This document shows, in pieces, positions 8,106 to 18,051 of a DNA stretch of 64,000 bases. How positions within the stretch are numbered: the first letter of the stretch is position 1; the number at the start of each line of letters is the position of its first letter. The stretch comes from Acinetobacter oleivorans DR1 (GTDB taxonomy: Bacteria > Pseudomonadota > Gammaproteobacteria > Pseudomonadales > Moraxellaceae), in NCBI RefSeq assembly GCF_000196795.1, contig NC_014259.1, positions 3,906,001-3,970,000 on the forward strand, written 5' to 3'. The notes beneath the pieces are model-generated. The model was not told where the DNA came from and did no database searches. It was given only the letters and a program-made list of their open reading frames with translations. Position numbers and translations under genes: made by a program.

Positions 8106-10325
8106 TTATCTCTGAATCAACAGTTTATTTGCTTTTTGATATCCACGTGGTAAGAGCTGACCTTTCGAAGCTCGTTTACCCATATATTTTTGTAGATCAT
8201 CACCTTTTAATTTTAGATGTTGCTGACCTGCAACCACCTGAATTATTTCATCTAAGTTCAGGGTTGTCATGGATAAAATTTGCTCTTTCGCATCAAGTTG
8301 TATCAACTTATTACCTTTGCCCTTATTTAGATTTGGTAGTTCTGCCAAATCAATAATCAAGAGTCGACCTGCTGAGCTGAGCACCGCTAAGTGCGTCATA
8401 TTTTGAGCAGATATTAATGGTAAAGCTTTTGATTTTTCAGGAACAGACAAGAATGTCTTACCTGCCTTGGCATTGGTATCTAGCTGTTTGGTTTGAGTTT
8501 TAAACCCATAACCAGAGGTACTCGCAGCGATAAGTTCAGACTCTTCATCTTCTAGATAAACCTGAATAAACGACACACCACTTGCAGGAGCAAGTTTAGA
8601 ACTTAATGGTTCACCCAAACCTCTTGCTGATGGCAAACTACTAATAGGCAAGGCATAACTACGCCCTGTCTCATCAAGGAAATAGATCCGTTGATTGGTT
8701 TTACCCACAGCGTGGCTTAAATATTGGTCACCCGCACGATAGTTTAAATTCTCTGCATCAACATCCGCACCTTTTGCAGCACGAATCCATCCCGCTTCAG
8801 ATAAAACCACCGTTACTGCTTCAGCTGGCATTAAATCCTGTTCTTTAATCTGAACAGCTTCAGCACGCACCACGATTGGAGAACGGCGTTCGTCACCAAA
8901 CTTTTTCGCGTCTTCTTTTAATTCACCAATAATCAGATTTTTTAAAGATTCTGGATTTTCTAATTGCTCACGAATAATGGCAGCTTTTGCAGCAAGCTCA
9001 TCTTGTTCATGACGGATTTCCATCTCTTCAAGTTTTGCCAAATGACGTAACTTAAGTTCTAAAATTGCTTCTGCCTGTATCTCATCAATATTGAAATGTT
9101 CCATCAATACAGGTTTAGGCTGATCTTCTTCACGGATAATACGAATCACTGTATCAATATCAAGATAAGCAATTAAAAGACCTGCCAAAATATGCAGGCG
9201 TTTCTCAATTCGGTTTAAATGATATTCTAAACGGCGAGTTACCGTTTTTTTACGGATCTCAATCCATTCAAGCAAGATACGACGAATCGATTTAACTTGA
9301 GGACGTCCATCCTCACCAATCATGTTTAAATTAACACGGTAGCTCGACTCTAAATCGGTGGTTGCAAATAAGTGGCTCATTACCGCTTCTGCATCAATAC
9401 GGTTAGAGCGCAGTACAATCACTAAGCGTGTTGGGTTTGCATGATCCGACTCGTCACGAATATCAACAACTAATGGCAGCTTTTTGGCCTGCATTTGGTC
9501 GGCAATTTGAGTAATCACCTTAGAGCCCGATACTTGATAAGGCAGTTCAGTAATCACGATTTCATTTTTTTCGATGGTATAAACCGCTCGCATGCGGTAA
9601 CTGCCACGACCAGTGGTCTGGATTTTGAGTAATTCTTCTGGCGGAGTAATAATTTCAGCTTTTGTTGGTAAATCTGGCCCTGGAATATATTCAGCCAATT
9701 TTTCATCTGAAGTTTGCGGGTTACGAATTAAGGCAATCGTTCCTTTAATCACTTCACGTAAATTATGTGGAGGAATATCTGTCGCCATACCAACGGCAAT
9801 ACCGGTTGTACCGTTGAGTAGAATATTAGGAATACGCGCTGGCAACGTAATAGGTTCTTTTAATGAACCATCAAAGTTATCTTGCCAGTCAGTTGTGCCC
9901 TGACCTAACTCATTTAATAACAACTCACTGTAGGCAGAAAGTTTTGCTTCGGTATAACGCATCGCAGCAAATGACTTAGGATCATCTGGTGCCCCCCAGT
10001 TACCTTGTCCTTCAATTAAAGGATAACGATAACTAAATGGCTGAGCCATCAATACCATCGCTTCATAACATGCCGAGTCACCATGAGGATGATACTTACC
10101 GAGCACATCACCTACTGTACGCGCTGATTTTTTTGGCTTGCCGCTATTTTTTAAGCCTAGCTCGCTCATGGCATAGACAATACGGCGCTGTACAGGCTTT
10201 AAGCCATCACTGATATGCGGCAATGCACGGTCCATAATGACGTACATGGCATAATTCAAGTAAGCCTGTTCAGTAAATTCGGCTACAGAGCGGTTTTCTG
10301 TCGCTTGATGCGCAAGGCTGGTCAT
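8106..10325 (-). CDS. parC: DNA topoisomerase IV subunit A
   Basis: ParC cuts and passes DNA duplexes with ParE to decatenate daughter chromosomes. The 739-residue form begins at the ATG at 10325; a TTG six codons upstream (10343) is in frame but a poor candidate. The catalytic Tyr is residue 124 (AMRYTE). The quinolone-resistance region reads HGDSACYE, with Ser84 and Glu88 unchanged, so ParC itself shows no resistance mutation. The C-terminal half carries the beta-pinwheel repeats (for example near GRSYALPIS and GRLLIIDL). Confidence 0.97.
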   Translation of the reverse strand: MTSLAHQATENRSVAEFTEQAYLNYAMYVIMDRALPHISDGLKPVQRRIVYAMSELGLKNSGKPKKSARTVGDVLGKYHPHGDSACYEAMVLMAQPFSYRYPLIEGQGNWGAPDDPKSFAAMRYTEAKLSAYSELLLNELGQGTTDWQDNFDGSLKEPITLPARIPNILLNGTTGIAVGMATDIPPHNLREVIKGTIALIRNPQTSDEKLAEYIPGPDLPTKAEIITPPEELLKIQTTGRGSYRMRAVYTIEKNEIVITELPYQVSGSKVITQIADQMQAKKLPLVVDIRDESDHANPTRLVIVLRSNRIDAEAVMSHLFATTDLESSYRVNLNMIGEDGRPQVKSIRRILLEWIEIRKKTVTRRLEYHLNRIEKRLHILAGLLIAYLDIDTVIRIIREEDQPKPVLMEHFNIDEIQAEAILELKLRHLAKLEEMEIRHEQDELAAKAAIIREQLENPESLKNLIIGELKEDAKKFGDERRSPIVVRAEAVQIKEQDLMPAEAVTVVLSEAGWIRAAKGADVDAENLNYRAGDQYLSHAVGKTNQRIYFLDETGRSYALPISSLPSARGLGEPLSSKLAPASGVSFIQVYLEDEESELIAASTSGYGFKTQTKQLDTNAKAGKTFLSVPEKSKALPLISAQNMTHLAVLSSAGRLLIIDLAELPNLNKGKGNKLIQLDAKEQILSMTTLNLDEIIQVVAGQQHLKLKGDDLQKYMGKRASKGQLLPRGYQKANKLLIQR

Positions 10326-10477
10326 AGTCAGCTTATCTTCCAAATCAGTCGTTATTTTAAATGAGTCTTATGCTAAGTGGGCTATGTTACAGACACAAGA
10401 GGGAGTCTGTCACCTGAGCGTCAAATTATGTCTCATCTCTCTATATTTTTAGTTACTTGCTATAAAGTTAGGCAAAA

Positions 10478-11797
10478 CTAAAGCCCGATCGACTCTAATC
10501 TTTTCCCTTGGGTTTCTTCACCCAATATCAAAATTACAGCAGCAACCAAAAGCAAAACAACTGTAAACATCATAAAAACGTGGCTAAATCCATTCTTAGC
10601 CACCATCATATGTGTGACAACGATCGGCGCCAAAATCCCGCCTAAGCGCCCCATTGCCGAAGCCCAACCAGAACCAAAAGCTCGAATATTGGCTGGATAT
10701 TGCTCTGGCGTATAGGTATATAACACTCCCCATGCTCCTAAATTAAAGAAAGACATGAGACAGCCCCAAAACATAATGCTGTTCACACTATCAGCTTGTC
10801 CAAAGAAATATGCAGACAATGCACAAAAGCCAATAAAAGAAGCCAGTGTAATCTTTCTTCCCAAGCGTTCTACAAACCATGCAGCTGCCAAGTAACCTGG
10901 TAGCTGTGCCAAAATCATAAGAAGAACATATTCAAAAGATTTAACAATGTCATAGCCTTGTTTCACCAATAAACTCGGTAACCAAGTAAAAATACCGTAG
11001 TAGGAATACACAATCCCAAACCAAATGAGCCAGAGCATTAAACTACGGCGTGCAAAAGGACCACTCCAAAGTTGTTTAAAAGAAACCTTTTGTCGTATAG
11101 CTACAGGCATGACTTCAATATGATGAACAATTTGAACACCAGCTTGAGCCTCTAATTTTTGAACTAAAGCATGTGCTTCTTCAATACGACCACGATTAAT
11201 CAGGTACGGTATCGACTCAGGAAGTTTTTTCCAAATCACTAAAATATAAATTAGAGGGAGGCCGCCCATCAGAAATGCAATATGCCAACCAAACTTAGGA
11301 ATAATAAAATAAGAAATTAATGCAGCAACTAACCAGCCTAAACCCCAAAAACTTTCAAGGAGTACAATAAAACGACCACGTACATGTGCGGGTATATATT
11401 CACTCACCAATGTCACCGCAACAGGCAACTGTCCACCAAGACCAACGCCAACAATAAAACGAAAAATTAATAACCACTTTAAATCTGGCGCAAACGCACA
11501 TAAGGCAGTCGCAATACTATAAATTGCCATGGTGGTCGCAAATATTGTCTTACGGCCAAAACGGTCTGCTAAAGCCCCCGAGCAAACTGCTCCAATCGCC
11601 ATTCCTACAAAGCCAATACTCACAATCCAGCCACTTTCGGCGGGAGTTAGCGCCCAGTCTTTGACTAAGGTTGTCATGATAAAAGCAATGATTCCTGTGT
11701 CCATCGCATCAAACATCCAACCTAGCCCAACCACCCACAATAATGTGTAGTGAAATTTGCCAATTGGAAGATTTTGTATACGTGAAATCAGGTCCAT
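10478..11797 (-). CDS. MFS transporter, NiaP-like (possible niacin uptake)
   Basis: A 439-residue 12-helix major facilitator. Residues DRFGRKTIF form the loop 2-3 motif, and WMFDAMDTGIIAFIM in helix 1 resembles the NiaP/sugar-and-aromatic-acid branch. NiaP members import nicotinate or nicotinamide, and some aromatic acids, by proton symport. The frame extends 13 codons further upstream; I prefer the ATG at 11797 because homologous proteins start with a short polar segment before LPIGKFH. The substrate is a family-level inference. Confidence 0.75.
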   Translation of the reverse strand: MDLISRIQNLPIGKFHYTLLWVVGLGWMFDAMDTGIIAFIMTTLVKDWALTPAESGWIVSIGFVGMAIGAVCSGALADRFGRKTIFATTMAIYSIATALCAFAPDLKWLLIFRFIVGVGLGGQLPVAVTLVSEYIPAHVRGRFIVLLESFWGLGWLVAALISYFIIPKFGWHIAFLMGGLPLIYILVIWKKLPESIPYLINRGRIEEAHALVQKLEAQAGVQIVHHIEVMPVAIRQKVSFKQLWSGPFARRSLMLWLIWFGIVYSYYGIFTWLPSLLVKQGYDIVKSFEYVLLMILAQLPGYLAAAWFVERLGRKITLASFIGFCALSAYFFGQADSVNSIMFWGCLMSFFNLGAWGVLYTYTPEQYPANIRAFGSGWASAMGRLGGILAPIVVTHMMVAKNGFSHVFMMFTVVLLLVAAVILILGEETQGKRLESIGL

Positions 11798-11879
11798 AGG
11801 AAAAACTCTACTGGAAAAAGTAAGTGAGCAAGACAATATATTTAATTGTTATAGCATGCTCACATAGCATTCTGCATGA

Positions 11880-12524
11880 TTAATGTTCGTCGGTTGAAGA
11901 AGCCGATTCTGCATCATCATCTTTATAAATAAATTTAGGCATTTCTAAACCAAAATAGATGGCAATTAGGCGCAGGGTAAAACCGAAAATTAAGGTTGAA
12001 ATGACGGTTAACTCTAAACTTAACCCTAAATCCTGACATACCCAGTAACAGATGACCGCCACAAAAGAAATACTCGCATAAAGTTCGCGGCGGAAAACAA
12101 ATGGGACATCGTTACATAAAATGTCACGTAAAATACCGCCAGAAACTCCGGTCAATACACCAGCTACAGCTGATACGACAAAACCGTGTCCCATTTGCAA
12201 TGCAATTTGGCAACCAATGATGGTAAACCCGATTAAACCTAAAGCATCGAGCACCAAAAAGATGTTATGTAAGTGACGCATCCATTTTGCAATAATAATT
12301 GTGACAAAAGCAGCACAACAAGTCAGAACAAGATATTCAGGATGTTTTACCCAAGTTAAAGGATAGTGACCAAGTAATACATCGCGTACAGACCCACCCC
12401 CTAAAGCAGTCACACAGGCAATCAGTACGACACCGAACCAGTCCATACTCCGTCGCCCAGCAGACAGTGCGCCTGTCATGGCTTCGGCAGTAATCGCAAT
12501 AATATAAATAACGGTGAGTAACAT
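11880..12524 (-). CDS. Trimeric intracellular cation channel (TRIC/UPF0126) family protein
   Basis: A 214-residue protein with about seven membrane helices built as two inverted repeats, each holding the glycine-rich pore motif: GGGSVRD at residues 42-48 and GGILRD at 129-134. This matches YadS/YicG proteins, bacterial TRIC homologues that conduct K+ or other monovalent cations as homotrimers. The C-terminal tail is acidic and Ser-rich. It lies between a transporter and a YchJ protein, with no clear operon logic. Confidence 0.9.
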   Translation of the reverse strand: MLLTVIYIIAITAEAMTGALSAGRRSMDWFGVVLIACVTALGGGSVRDVLLGHYPLTWVKHPEYLVLTCCAAFVTIIIAKWMRHLHNIFLVLDALGLIGFTIIGCQIALQMGHGFVVSAVAGVLTGVSGGILRDILCNDVPFVFRRELYASISFVAVICYWVCQDLGLSLELTVISTLIFGFTLRLIAIYFGLEMPKFIYKDDDAESASSTDEH

Positions 12525-12569
12525 TGCCCTTTCCCTCAGGCCAAACGGTGCGCGTATTTTAAGATAAAG

Positions 12570-13037
12570 TTATAGGAATTGTGCACAGCATTGTTTAAAT
12601 TTTTTTCCAGAGCCACATATACAAGGCTGTTTCATGGTGACATGCATATCGACCGTTGGATCAAGAAAAAACCATTGTTGTTGATGATATACAAAATGTG
12701 AAACCTCATGGTGAACCTGAGCTTTTTGTCCATCATGATAATGTGCCTTGAATTCAACCTGTGCATGGGTTTTATCGAGTTTTTCTTTGGCGTTAACGAC
12801 ATCTAAACCCAACCATTGATTTTGTTTACTCCAGTCTGCAATGGCAGCTTTATCAAGTGCAGTTTGCTGACCTAAAGCGGTTGTTTGAACAATATAATCA
12901 ATTTGCTGTAATGCAAAAGCACTATAACGCGAACGCATAAGTTGCTCTGCTGTCAGGGCTTTTGCTGTGCCTAAATGTAAAGGCTCACAACATTCTGCAT
13001 AGCTGCCTTTTCCACATGGACAAGTGTGTTGCGTCAT
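12570..13037 (-). CDS. YchJ family protein with SEC-C zinc motifs
   Basis: A 155-residue soluble protein with a cysteine cluster at each end: CPCGKGSYAECC near the N-terminus and PCICGSGKKFKQCC at the C-terminus, both SEC-C-type zinc sites. Between them is the NTF2-like YchJ domain (LMRSRYSAFA, PTVDMH). The function of YchJ is unknown; SEC-C motifs often bind zinc and nucleic acids or the ribosome. The single gene precedes a short spacer to the TerC gene. Confidence 0.9.
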   Translation of the reverse strand: MTQHTCPCGKGSYAECCEPLHLGTAKALTAEQLMRSRYSAFALQQIDYIVQTTALGQQTALDKAAIADWSKQNQWLGLDVVNAKEKLDKTHAQVEFKAHYHDGQKAQVHHEVSHFVYHQQQWFFLDPTVDMHVTMKQPCICGSGKKFKQCCAQFL

Positions 13038-13108
13038 TCTATGTTTCTCAAATAAAAAATAGCTCAGAGTTGAGCTATTTTATGATGTTTCTAGACTTAA
13101 AATGTCAT

Positions 13109-14701
13109 TTAATCTTTTGATTCATCTTGTTCGATAGAAACAATATGAACTTTCTCAATTTTATGACCTTCCATTGTAATCACTTCAAAGCGATAACCAT
13201 CTGCTTCAACAGCTTCACCATTTTCTGGTAAGCGGCCTAAATGGAATAACAAGTAACCTGACAAAGTTGAATACTGTTCACTCTCATCGACCAAATCACG
13301 ACCTAATAAAAGCGATACGTGGCGAATGTCCGTTGAACCTTCAAGTATTAATGAACCATCTGCCAAGCTCTCGGCAGCTGCATCTAGCTCATCTTCATCA
13401 GGGAACTCACCCGCAATGGCTTCTAAAATATCAATTGGCGTTGCAATACCTTCAATTGAACCATATTCATTTAAAACGATTGCCATTTGTAACGGTGCTT
13501 GACGTAATTGCTCCATCACCATAAGTACTTGAGCATTTTCATGCACAATGACAGGTTCACGTAAATGCTTTTGGAAATCGACCACACCTGTTTCAATAAA
13601 GCCATTTAGAACTTTATGAGTAAGTGCAATACCTTCAATATTATCAAGCTCACCACGTGCAACAATCAAACGAGAGTGTGTCATTGACATTAAACGTTCT
13701 TTTAAAACTTCTGGTTCGTCATCTAAATCAATCCACTCAAGTTCAGGTCGTGGAGTCATAACAGACTTTACAGGACGTTCTGATAAACTAAGAACACCTT
13801 GCACAAGCACACTATGATAAGCGCCATTTTCTTCGTCAAAAACTTCATCTGCAAAAGCTTGTGTAGCCAATACGTCTTCTTTATCAGAAGATTGCGTATC
13901 TGAGCCAGAACCACTGCTTTTACTTCCTAACATACGTAAGACAGCTGAGGCAGTGCGATAACGTAAGTCTGTAGTTGTAACCAGTTTTTCCTGATTGCGA
14001 CGCATGCTTTGGTTGATAATTTCCACCAAAACCGAGAAGCCAATTGCAGCATATAAGTAGCCCTTCGGAATATGGAAACCAAAACCTTCCACCACCAAAG
14101 AGAAACCAATCATCATTAAGAAACCAAGACACAGAATAACGACCGTTGGATGCTTATTAACAAAGTCCATGAGCGGTTTCGATGCCCACAACATGATTCC
14201 GACAGCAATTACAACTGCAACCATCATGATTGACAGCTCTTTCACCATACCTACAGCGGTAATCACACTATCTAACGAGAACACAGCATCAAGCACAACA
14301 ATCTGGACAATGACCATCCAGAACGCAGCATGAACAGGGTTATCTTCTTTATGAAGTTGATTACCTTCCATGCGCTCATGCAATTCCATGGTGCCTTTAA
14401 AGAGCAAGAACACACCACCGAACAACAAGATCAAATCACGCCCAGAGAATGGGTGATTAAAAATATGGAAGAGTGGTTCTGTCAGTGTCACGACCCAAGC
14501 AATCGAAGCTAAAAGTATTAGCCGCATTCCTAAGGCGAGTATTAAACCAATTATACGTGCTTTAGCTCGCTGCTCTGGCGGCAGTTTTTCGGCCAAAATA
14601 GCGATGAAAACGAGGTTATCGATCCCCAATACAATTTCAAGAACGATTAAAGTTGCTAAGCCCACCCAAGCAGATGGATCAGACATCCATTCAAAGATCA
14701 T
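13109..14701 (-). CDS. TerC-family membrane protein with CBS pair and CorC/HlyC domain
   Basis: A 530-residue protein. The N-terminal 230 residues are a seven-helix TerC domain with the conserved acidic motifs VLEIVLGIDN (early) and LDAVFSLDS (middle). A CBS-domain pair follows at about residues 300-420 (SVMTPRPELEW, then APLQMAIVLNEYGS), and a CorC/HlyC transporter-associated domain ends it. This is the YegH/YoaE architecture. TerC proteins are linked to manganese or other metal export and to metalation of secreted proteins; the CBS pair probably senses nucleotides. The metal is not determined by sequence. Confidence 0.9.
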   Translation of the reverse strand: MIFEWMSDPSAWVGLATLIVLEIVLGIDNLVFIAILAEKLPPEQRAKARIIGLILALGMRLILLASIAWVVTLTEPLFHIFNHPFSGRDLILLFGGVFLLFKGTMELHERMEGNQLHKEDNPVHAAFWMVIVQIVVLDAVFSLDSVITAVGMVKELSIMMVAVVIAVGIMLWASKPLMDFVNKHPTVVILCLGFLMMIGFSLVVEGFGFHIPKGYLYAAIGFSVLVEIINQSMRRNQEKLVTTTDLRYRTASAVLRMLGSKSSGSGSDTQSSDKEDVLATQAFADEVFDEENGAYHSVLVQGVLSLSERPVKSVMTPRPELEWIDLDDEPEVLKERLMSMTHSRLIVARGELDNIEGIALTHKVLNGFIETGVVDFQKHLREPVIVHENAQVLMVMEQLRQAPLQMAIVLNEYGSIEGIATPIDILEAIAGEFPDEDELDAAAESLADGSLILEGSTDIRHVSLLLGRDLVDESEQYSTLSGYLLFHLGRLPENGEAVEADGYRFEVITMEGHKIEKVHIVSIEQDESKD

Positions 14702-15027
14702 CGATCCTGCTCCTGTGCTGATTGGATTTTATCTTTATTTGGCAACACAGCAGGCATGCCCATACAAAAGAGGGAAAATGTTTTTTTAGGACAAGAAATT
14801 AAAACGGAGCGACTACAACCACTACCCATATTTGTTCATATGTTGTTAAACGAATTTTTAGTATAGGCAAGATTTAACATAAATTCATCATTTTTATTTG
14901 TTCATGACAGGCATTCACTAAACCCATACAAAACGTTAGTCTTTACTATAAATCTGCTTATAAAGTTGTCATATTTTTTGCTTAGTGTAGACAAGAAATA
15001 TGAACGTGATAAGGTGAAAATAAAACA
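14702..15027. other. Divergent intergenic region, TerC and LOG genes
   Basis: About 325 AT-rich bases between the divergent TerC-type and LOG genes. It holds their promoters. An AAGGTG ribosome site precedes the LOG start at 15028. I see no further structured element. Confidence 0.6.
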
Positions 15028-15651
15028 ATGAATAGCGTATTAACAATGGCAGTAAATGATTCACCAATAACAGCTGTAAAAACAAAACAACCTCTTATTG
15101 CATTATATTGTGGTTCACGTGCGGGAAATAACCCGATCTACCGAGAAAAGGCGATTGAACTCGCTCATGGAATTGCTGACCAAGGTTTCGGTTTAGTCTA
15201 CGGTGGTGCCAGTATTGGTTTAATGGGACAAGTTGCTGAAAGCGTTCTCGCAAACGGCGGAGAAGCTGTCGGTGTCATTCCTGAATTTATGCTCGACTAT
15301 GAAGTAGCCCATGCTGGCTTAACCGAATTACATATCGTAGAAACCATGCACGAGCGCAAAGCCATGATGGCAGAGCGTGCAAGTGCATTTATTGCATTAC
15401 CCGGCGGTTTAGGAACATTCGAAGAAATATTGGAAATAGCCACTTGGGGCCAACTTAACCAACACCAAAAACCCATGATTTTGTATAACGTAAATGGCTT
15501 TTATAATGCATTGATTGCCCAACTAGACCATGCGGTTCAAGAAGGTTTTCTTCCCCTTCAGCACCGAGCTAAATTAATTGTATGTGATGATGTCGATCAA
15601 ATTTATAACGTCATTAAAAATTTAAAAATGCCGAAAAGATTTGTTGTTTAG
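15028..15651 (+). CDS. LOG family protein (nucleoside 5'-monophosphate phosphoribohydrolase)
   Basis: A 207-residue TIGR00730/LOG Rossmann-fold protein. The signature PGGLGTFEE is at residues 125-133 and the catalytic partner HERK at 108-111. LOG enzymes release the base from nucleoside 5'-monophosphates: cytokinin activation in plants, probably AMP or related turnover in bacteria. The true physiological substrate here is not known. A shorter start at residue 7 is possible. A strong terminator follows, so it is monocistronic. Confidence 0.9.
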   Translation: MNSVLTMAVNDSPITAVKTKQPLIALYCGSRAGNNPIYREKAIELAHGIADQGFGLVYGGASIGLMGQVAESVLANGGEAVGVIPEFMLDYEVAHAGLTELHIVETMHERKAMMAERASAFIALPGGLGTFEEILEIATWGQLNQHQKPMILYNVNGFYNALIAQLDHAVQEGFLPLQHRAKLIVCDDVDQIYNVIKNLKMPKRFVV

Positions 15652-15670
15652 TTACTCACCTACTCTCCAT

Positions 15671-15696
15671 AAAAAAGCGGTTCTGCCGCTTTTTTT
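15671..15696 (+). terminator. Intrinsic terminator after LOG gene
   Basis: AGCGG-TTCTG-CCGCT stem followed by seven T. Confidence 0.9.
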
Positions 15697-15822
15697 GTTT
15701 TAACTATTTTCACCGCTACCTTCAAAAGCACTTAGATTTATTAAAGGGGTAATCAACATTGTCTTACTTTTTTTACTTTCAATTTGTTTTACACTAGACC
15801 AAAACGTTAACTTTCAAATGTT

Positions 15823-17214
15823 ATGAATGCCACGCCGACTCACCAAGCCTTGCAACCTGAATATCGCTTACTCGTACTTTTGGTTTCCATTGGCTTTTTT
15901 ATGCAGGCTTTGGACACAACAATTGTAAATACAGCTATTCCTGCAATGGCTCACCATTTAAATGAAGACCCTCTACGCATGCATAGCGTAGTAGTGGCCT
16001 ATGTTTTATCAGTAGCTGCCTGCATTCCTTTAAGTGGATGGTTAGCAGACCGCTTTGGTGTTAGAAATATTTTCTTATCGGCAATCGTTATTTTTACTTT
16101 AGCCTCTTTAGGTTGTGGTCTTTCTCAGAGTCTCAATGAACTCTTATTTTTCCGAGTCATCCAAGGCGTAGGTGGAGCCTTACTGCTTCCTGTTGGTCGA
16201 CTATCACTTTTAAAGATTATTCCACGAACTCAGTTCTTAGCTGCAATGAGCTTAATGAGTCTTGCAGGTTTACTCGGGCCGTTGGCTGGTCCAACTTTAG
16301 GTGGCTGGTTAGTTGAAGTTGCAACTTGGCACTGGATTTTCCTCATCAATATTCCCATGGGTATCTTAGGCATCTTAATGACATTAAAAGTCATGCCTAA
16401 TTTAAAAGAACCTTCAGTCAAAACATTTGATTTAGGCGGCTTCATCTTATTAGTGGTGGCCATGATTGGATGGTCTTTGGGTATCGAACATTTAGCCTCA
16501 CCTGAATATTCAAACTGGTTCAGCATTTCACTTTTAGTCGTCGGTATAATCGCAACGCTTTGGTATGCCTATCACTCACATACTCATCAAAATGCGTTGT
16601 TCCGTAGCCGACTTTTTAGAAACAAAATTTATGCGATTGGTATTTTAGGTAATTTCTTTGCTCGCTTTGGTGGTAATGCTTTACCTTTTGTTTTACCGCT
16701 CATGCTACAGGTGGCTTTTGGCTTTGAACCTTTCATAGCAGGTTTAATGATGATTCCTTTGGTCTTAGGCTCATTATTTTCAAAGCCAATTGTCAGACCG
16801 ATTATTCAAAAGATTGGCTATCGACGTTTTTTACTCATTAACACAACGCTGGTCGGGCTATGTATCGCCTCTTTCGCCATCATGACAGTCGATACTCCAA
16901 CTTGGTTTAGAGCCTTACACTTTTTCTTATTTGGCACATTAAACTCACTGCAATTTGTGGGTATGAACACATTGACCTTAAAAGATTTGCCTCAACAAGA
17001 TGCAAGTAGCGGTAATAGCTTTTTATCGATGATCATGATGCTATCAATGAGTATTGGCGTGGCACTCGCTGGCACACTCATTAATATCTTTACTGATTAT
17101 TATGGAGCTGACCATGTGACCACTGCATTCCACGTCACTTTAATTTGCCTCGGCTGTATCAATATCATTACAGCGCTTATTTTCTGGCAAATTCCAAAAA
17201 ATACCCCCGTATAA
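15823..17214 (+). CDS. DHA2-type MFS multidrug exporter (MdtD/HsrA-like)
   Basis: A 463-residue 14-helix drug:H+ antiporter. The N-terminus has the DHA2 helix-1 motif LDTTIVNTAIP, DRFGVRNIF is the loop 2-3 motif, and GPLAGPTLGGWL is the helix-5 antiporter motif C. It exports hydrophobic or cationic compounds across the inner membrane. No membrane-fusion partner lies beside it, so it fits the stand-alone MdtD group better than EmrAB. Substrates are unknown. Confidence 0.88.
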   Translation: MNATPTHQALQPEYRLLVLLVSIGFFMQALDTTIVNTAIPAMAHHLNEDPLRMHSVVVAYVLSVAACIPLSGWLADRFGVRNIFLSAIVIFTLASLGCGLSQSLNELLFFRVIQGVGGALLLPVGRLSLLKIIPRTQFLAAMSLMSLAGLLGPLAGPTLGGWLVEVATWHWIFLINIPMGILGILMTLKVMPNLKEPSVKTFDLGGFILLVVAMIGWSLGIEHLASPEYSNWFSISLLVVGIIATLWYAYHSHTHQNALFRSRLFRNKIYAIGILGNFFARFGGNALPFVLPLMLQVAFGFEPFIAGLMMIPLVLGSLFSKPIVRPIIQKIGYRRFLLINTTLVGLCIASFAIMTVDTPTWFRALHFFLFGTLNSLQFVGMNTLTLKDLPQQDASSGNSFLSMIMMLSMSIGVALAGTLINIFTDYYGADHVTTAFHVTLICLGCINIITALIFWQIPKNTPV

Positions 17215-17291
17215 GCCGTTGCATTTTTAGCGTGGTTTCTCCCTCTTGAATCACGTTATGATGTCGGCTTCAAATCTGTAATGAGTTTTGC

Positions 17292-18050
17292 ATGACCAAG
17301 CTGGCAAAAACCTTTTCTGCACCACGCTATAACACCCTAATCGGGATTATTCTAGCTTGTGTTATGGGGGTTCTCACTTACTTTGGTCTGTTCTACCAAC
17401 AAAAAGCAATTGCTCAAGATTATCCAGTTCAAGGCTTTGATGTTTCTCACCATCAAGAAGATATCAACTGGAAAAAAATATCACCGGAAAAGTTCCAATT
17501 CCTTTATTTAAAAGCAACTGAAGGCGGTGATTACAAAGATTCAAAATTTCAAGAAAACTGGCTCAAAGCTCGTGAACATGGGTTTCATGTAGGGGCTTAC
17601 CACTTTTATCGCCTGTGTCGTGATGGAAAGACACAAGCTGATAACTTTATTGCGACTGTACCTAAAAAATTAGATGCTCTTCCTCCCGTCATTGATCTGG
17701 AATATGACGGTAACTGTATTAATTCGCATACCAAAGAACAATTACTTAAAGAAATAGGCATCATGCATGATCGCCTAAAACAGCATTATGGCAAACAGCC
17801 TATATTTTATATTTCTAAAACTTTTTATCACATTGTGTTAATCGGTAGTTTTCCTAATACACCACTTTGGGTTCGTGATTATGAAGGTAAACCTGAACTT
17901 AAAGACAAGAGAAAATGGCTCTTTTGGCAGCATAGTAATCAGGGTAAAATTGAAGGGATAACAAAGCCCGTAGACTTAAATGTTTATGAGGGTTCAGTCA
18001 AAGAATGGCACCAATTCTTACAGCAGCAAGGCATCGTGAAAGCACAATAA
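17292..18050 (+). CDS. GH25 lysozyme-like muramidase, membrane anchored
   Basis: A 252-residue protein with a hydrophobic segment at about 15-36 (signal anchor) and a GH25 catalytic domain. GFDVSHHQEDINW (48-60) supplies the first catalytic-site Asp (50), and VIDLEYDG supplies Asp135 and Glu137. GH25 enzymes cut the N-acetylmuramyl beta-1,4 linkage of peptidoglycan. With an intact catalytic set it is probably active at the periplasmic face. It ends one base before dinB, so the two are almost surely co-transcribed. Confidence 0.9.
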   Translation: MTKLAKTFSAPRYNTLIGIILACVMGVLTYFGLFYQQKAIAQDYPVQGFDVSHHQEDINWKKISPEKFQFLYLKATEGGDYKDSKFQENWLKAREHGFHVGAYHFYRLCRDGKTQADNFIATVPKKLDALPPVIDLEYDGNCINSHTKEQLLKEIGIMHDRLKQHYGKQPIFYISKTFYHIVLIGSFPNTPLWVRDYEGKPELKDKRKWLFWQHSNQGKIEGITKPVDLNVYEGSVKEWHQFLQQQGIVKAQ

Positions 18051-18051
18051 T

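Noticed and set aside
8054..8356. Plus-strand frame of 100 codons over the end of parC
   Set aside because: It lies opposite parC, whose protein is clearly conserved; the same applies to other long frames antisense to real genes.
10343..10343. TTG as start of ParC
   Set aside because: It would add six residues (EDKLT) not expected in ParC, and the ATG at 10325 gives the usual 739 residues with Ser84 in its known position.
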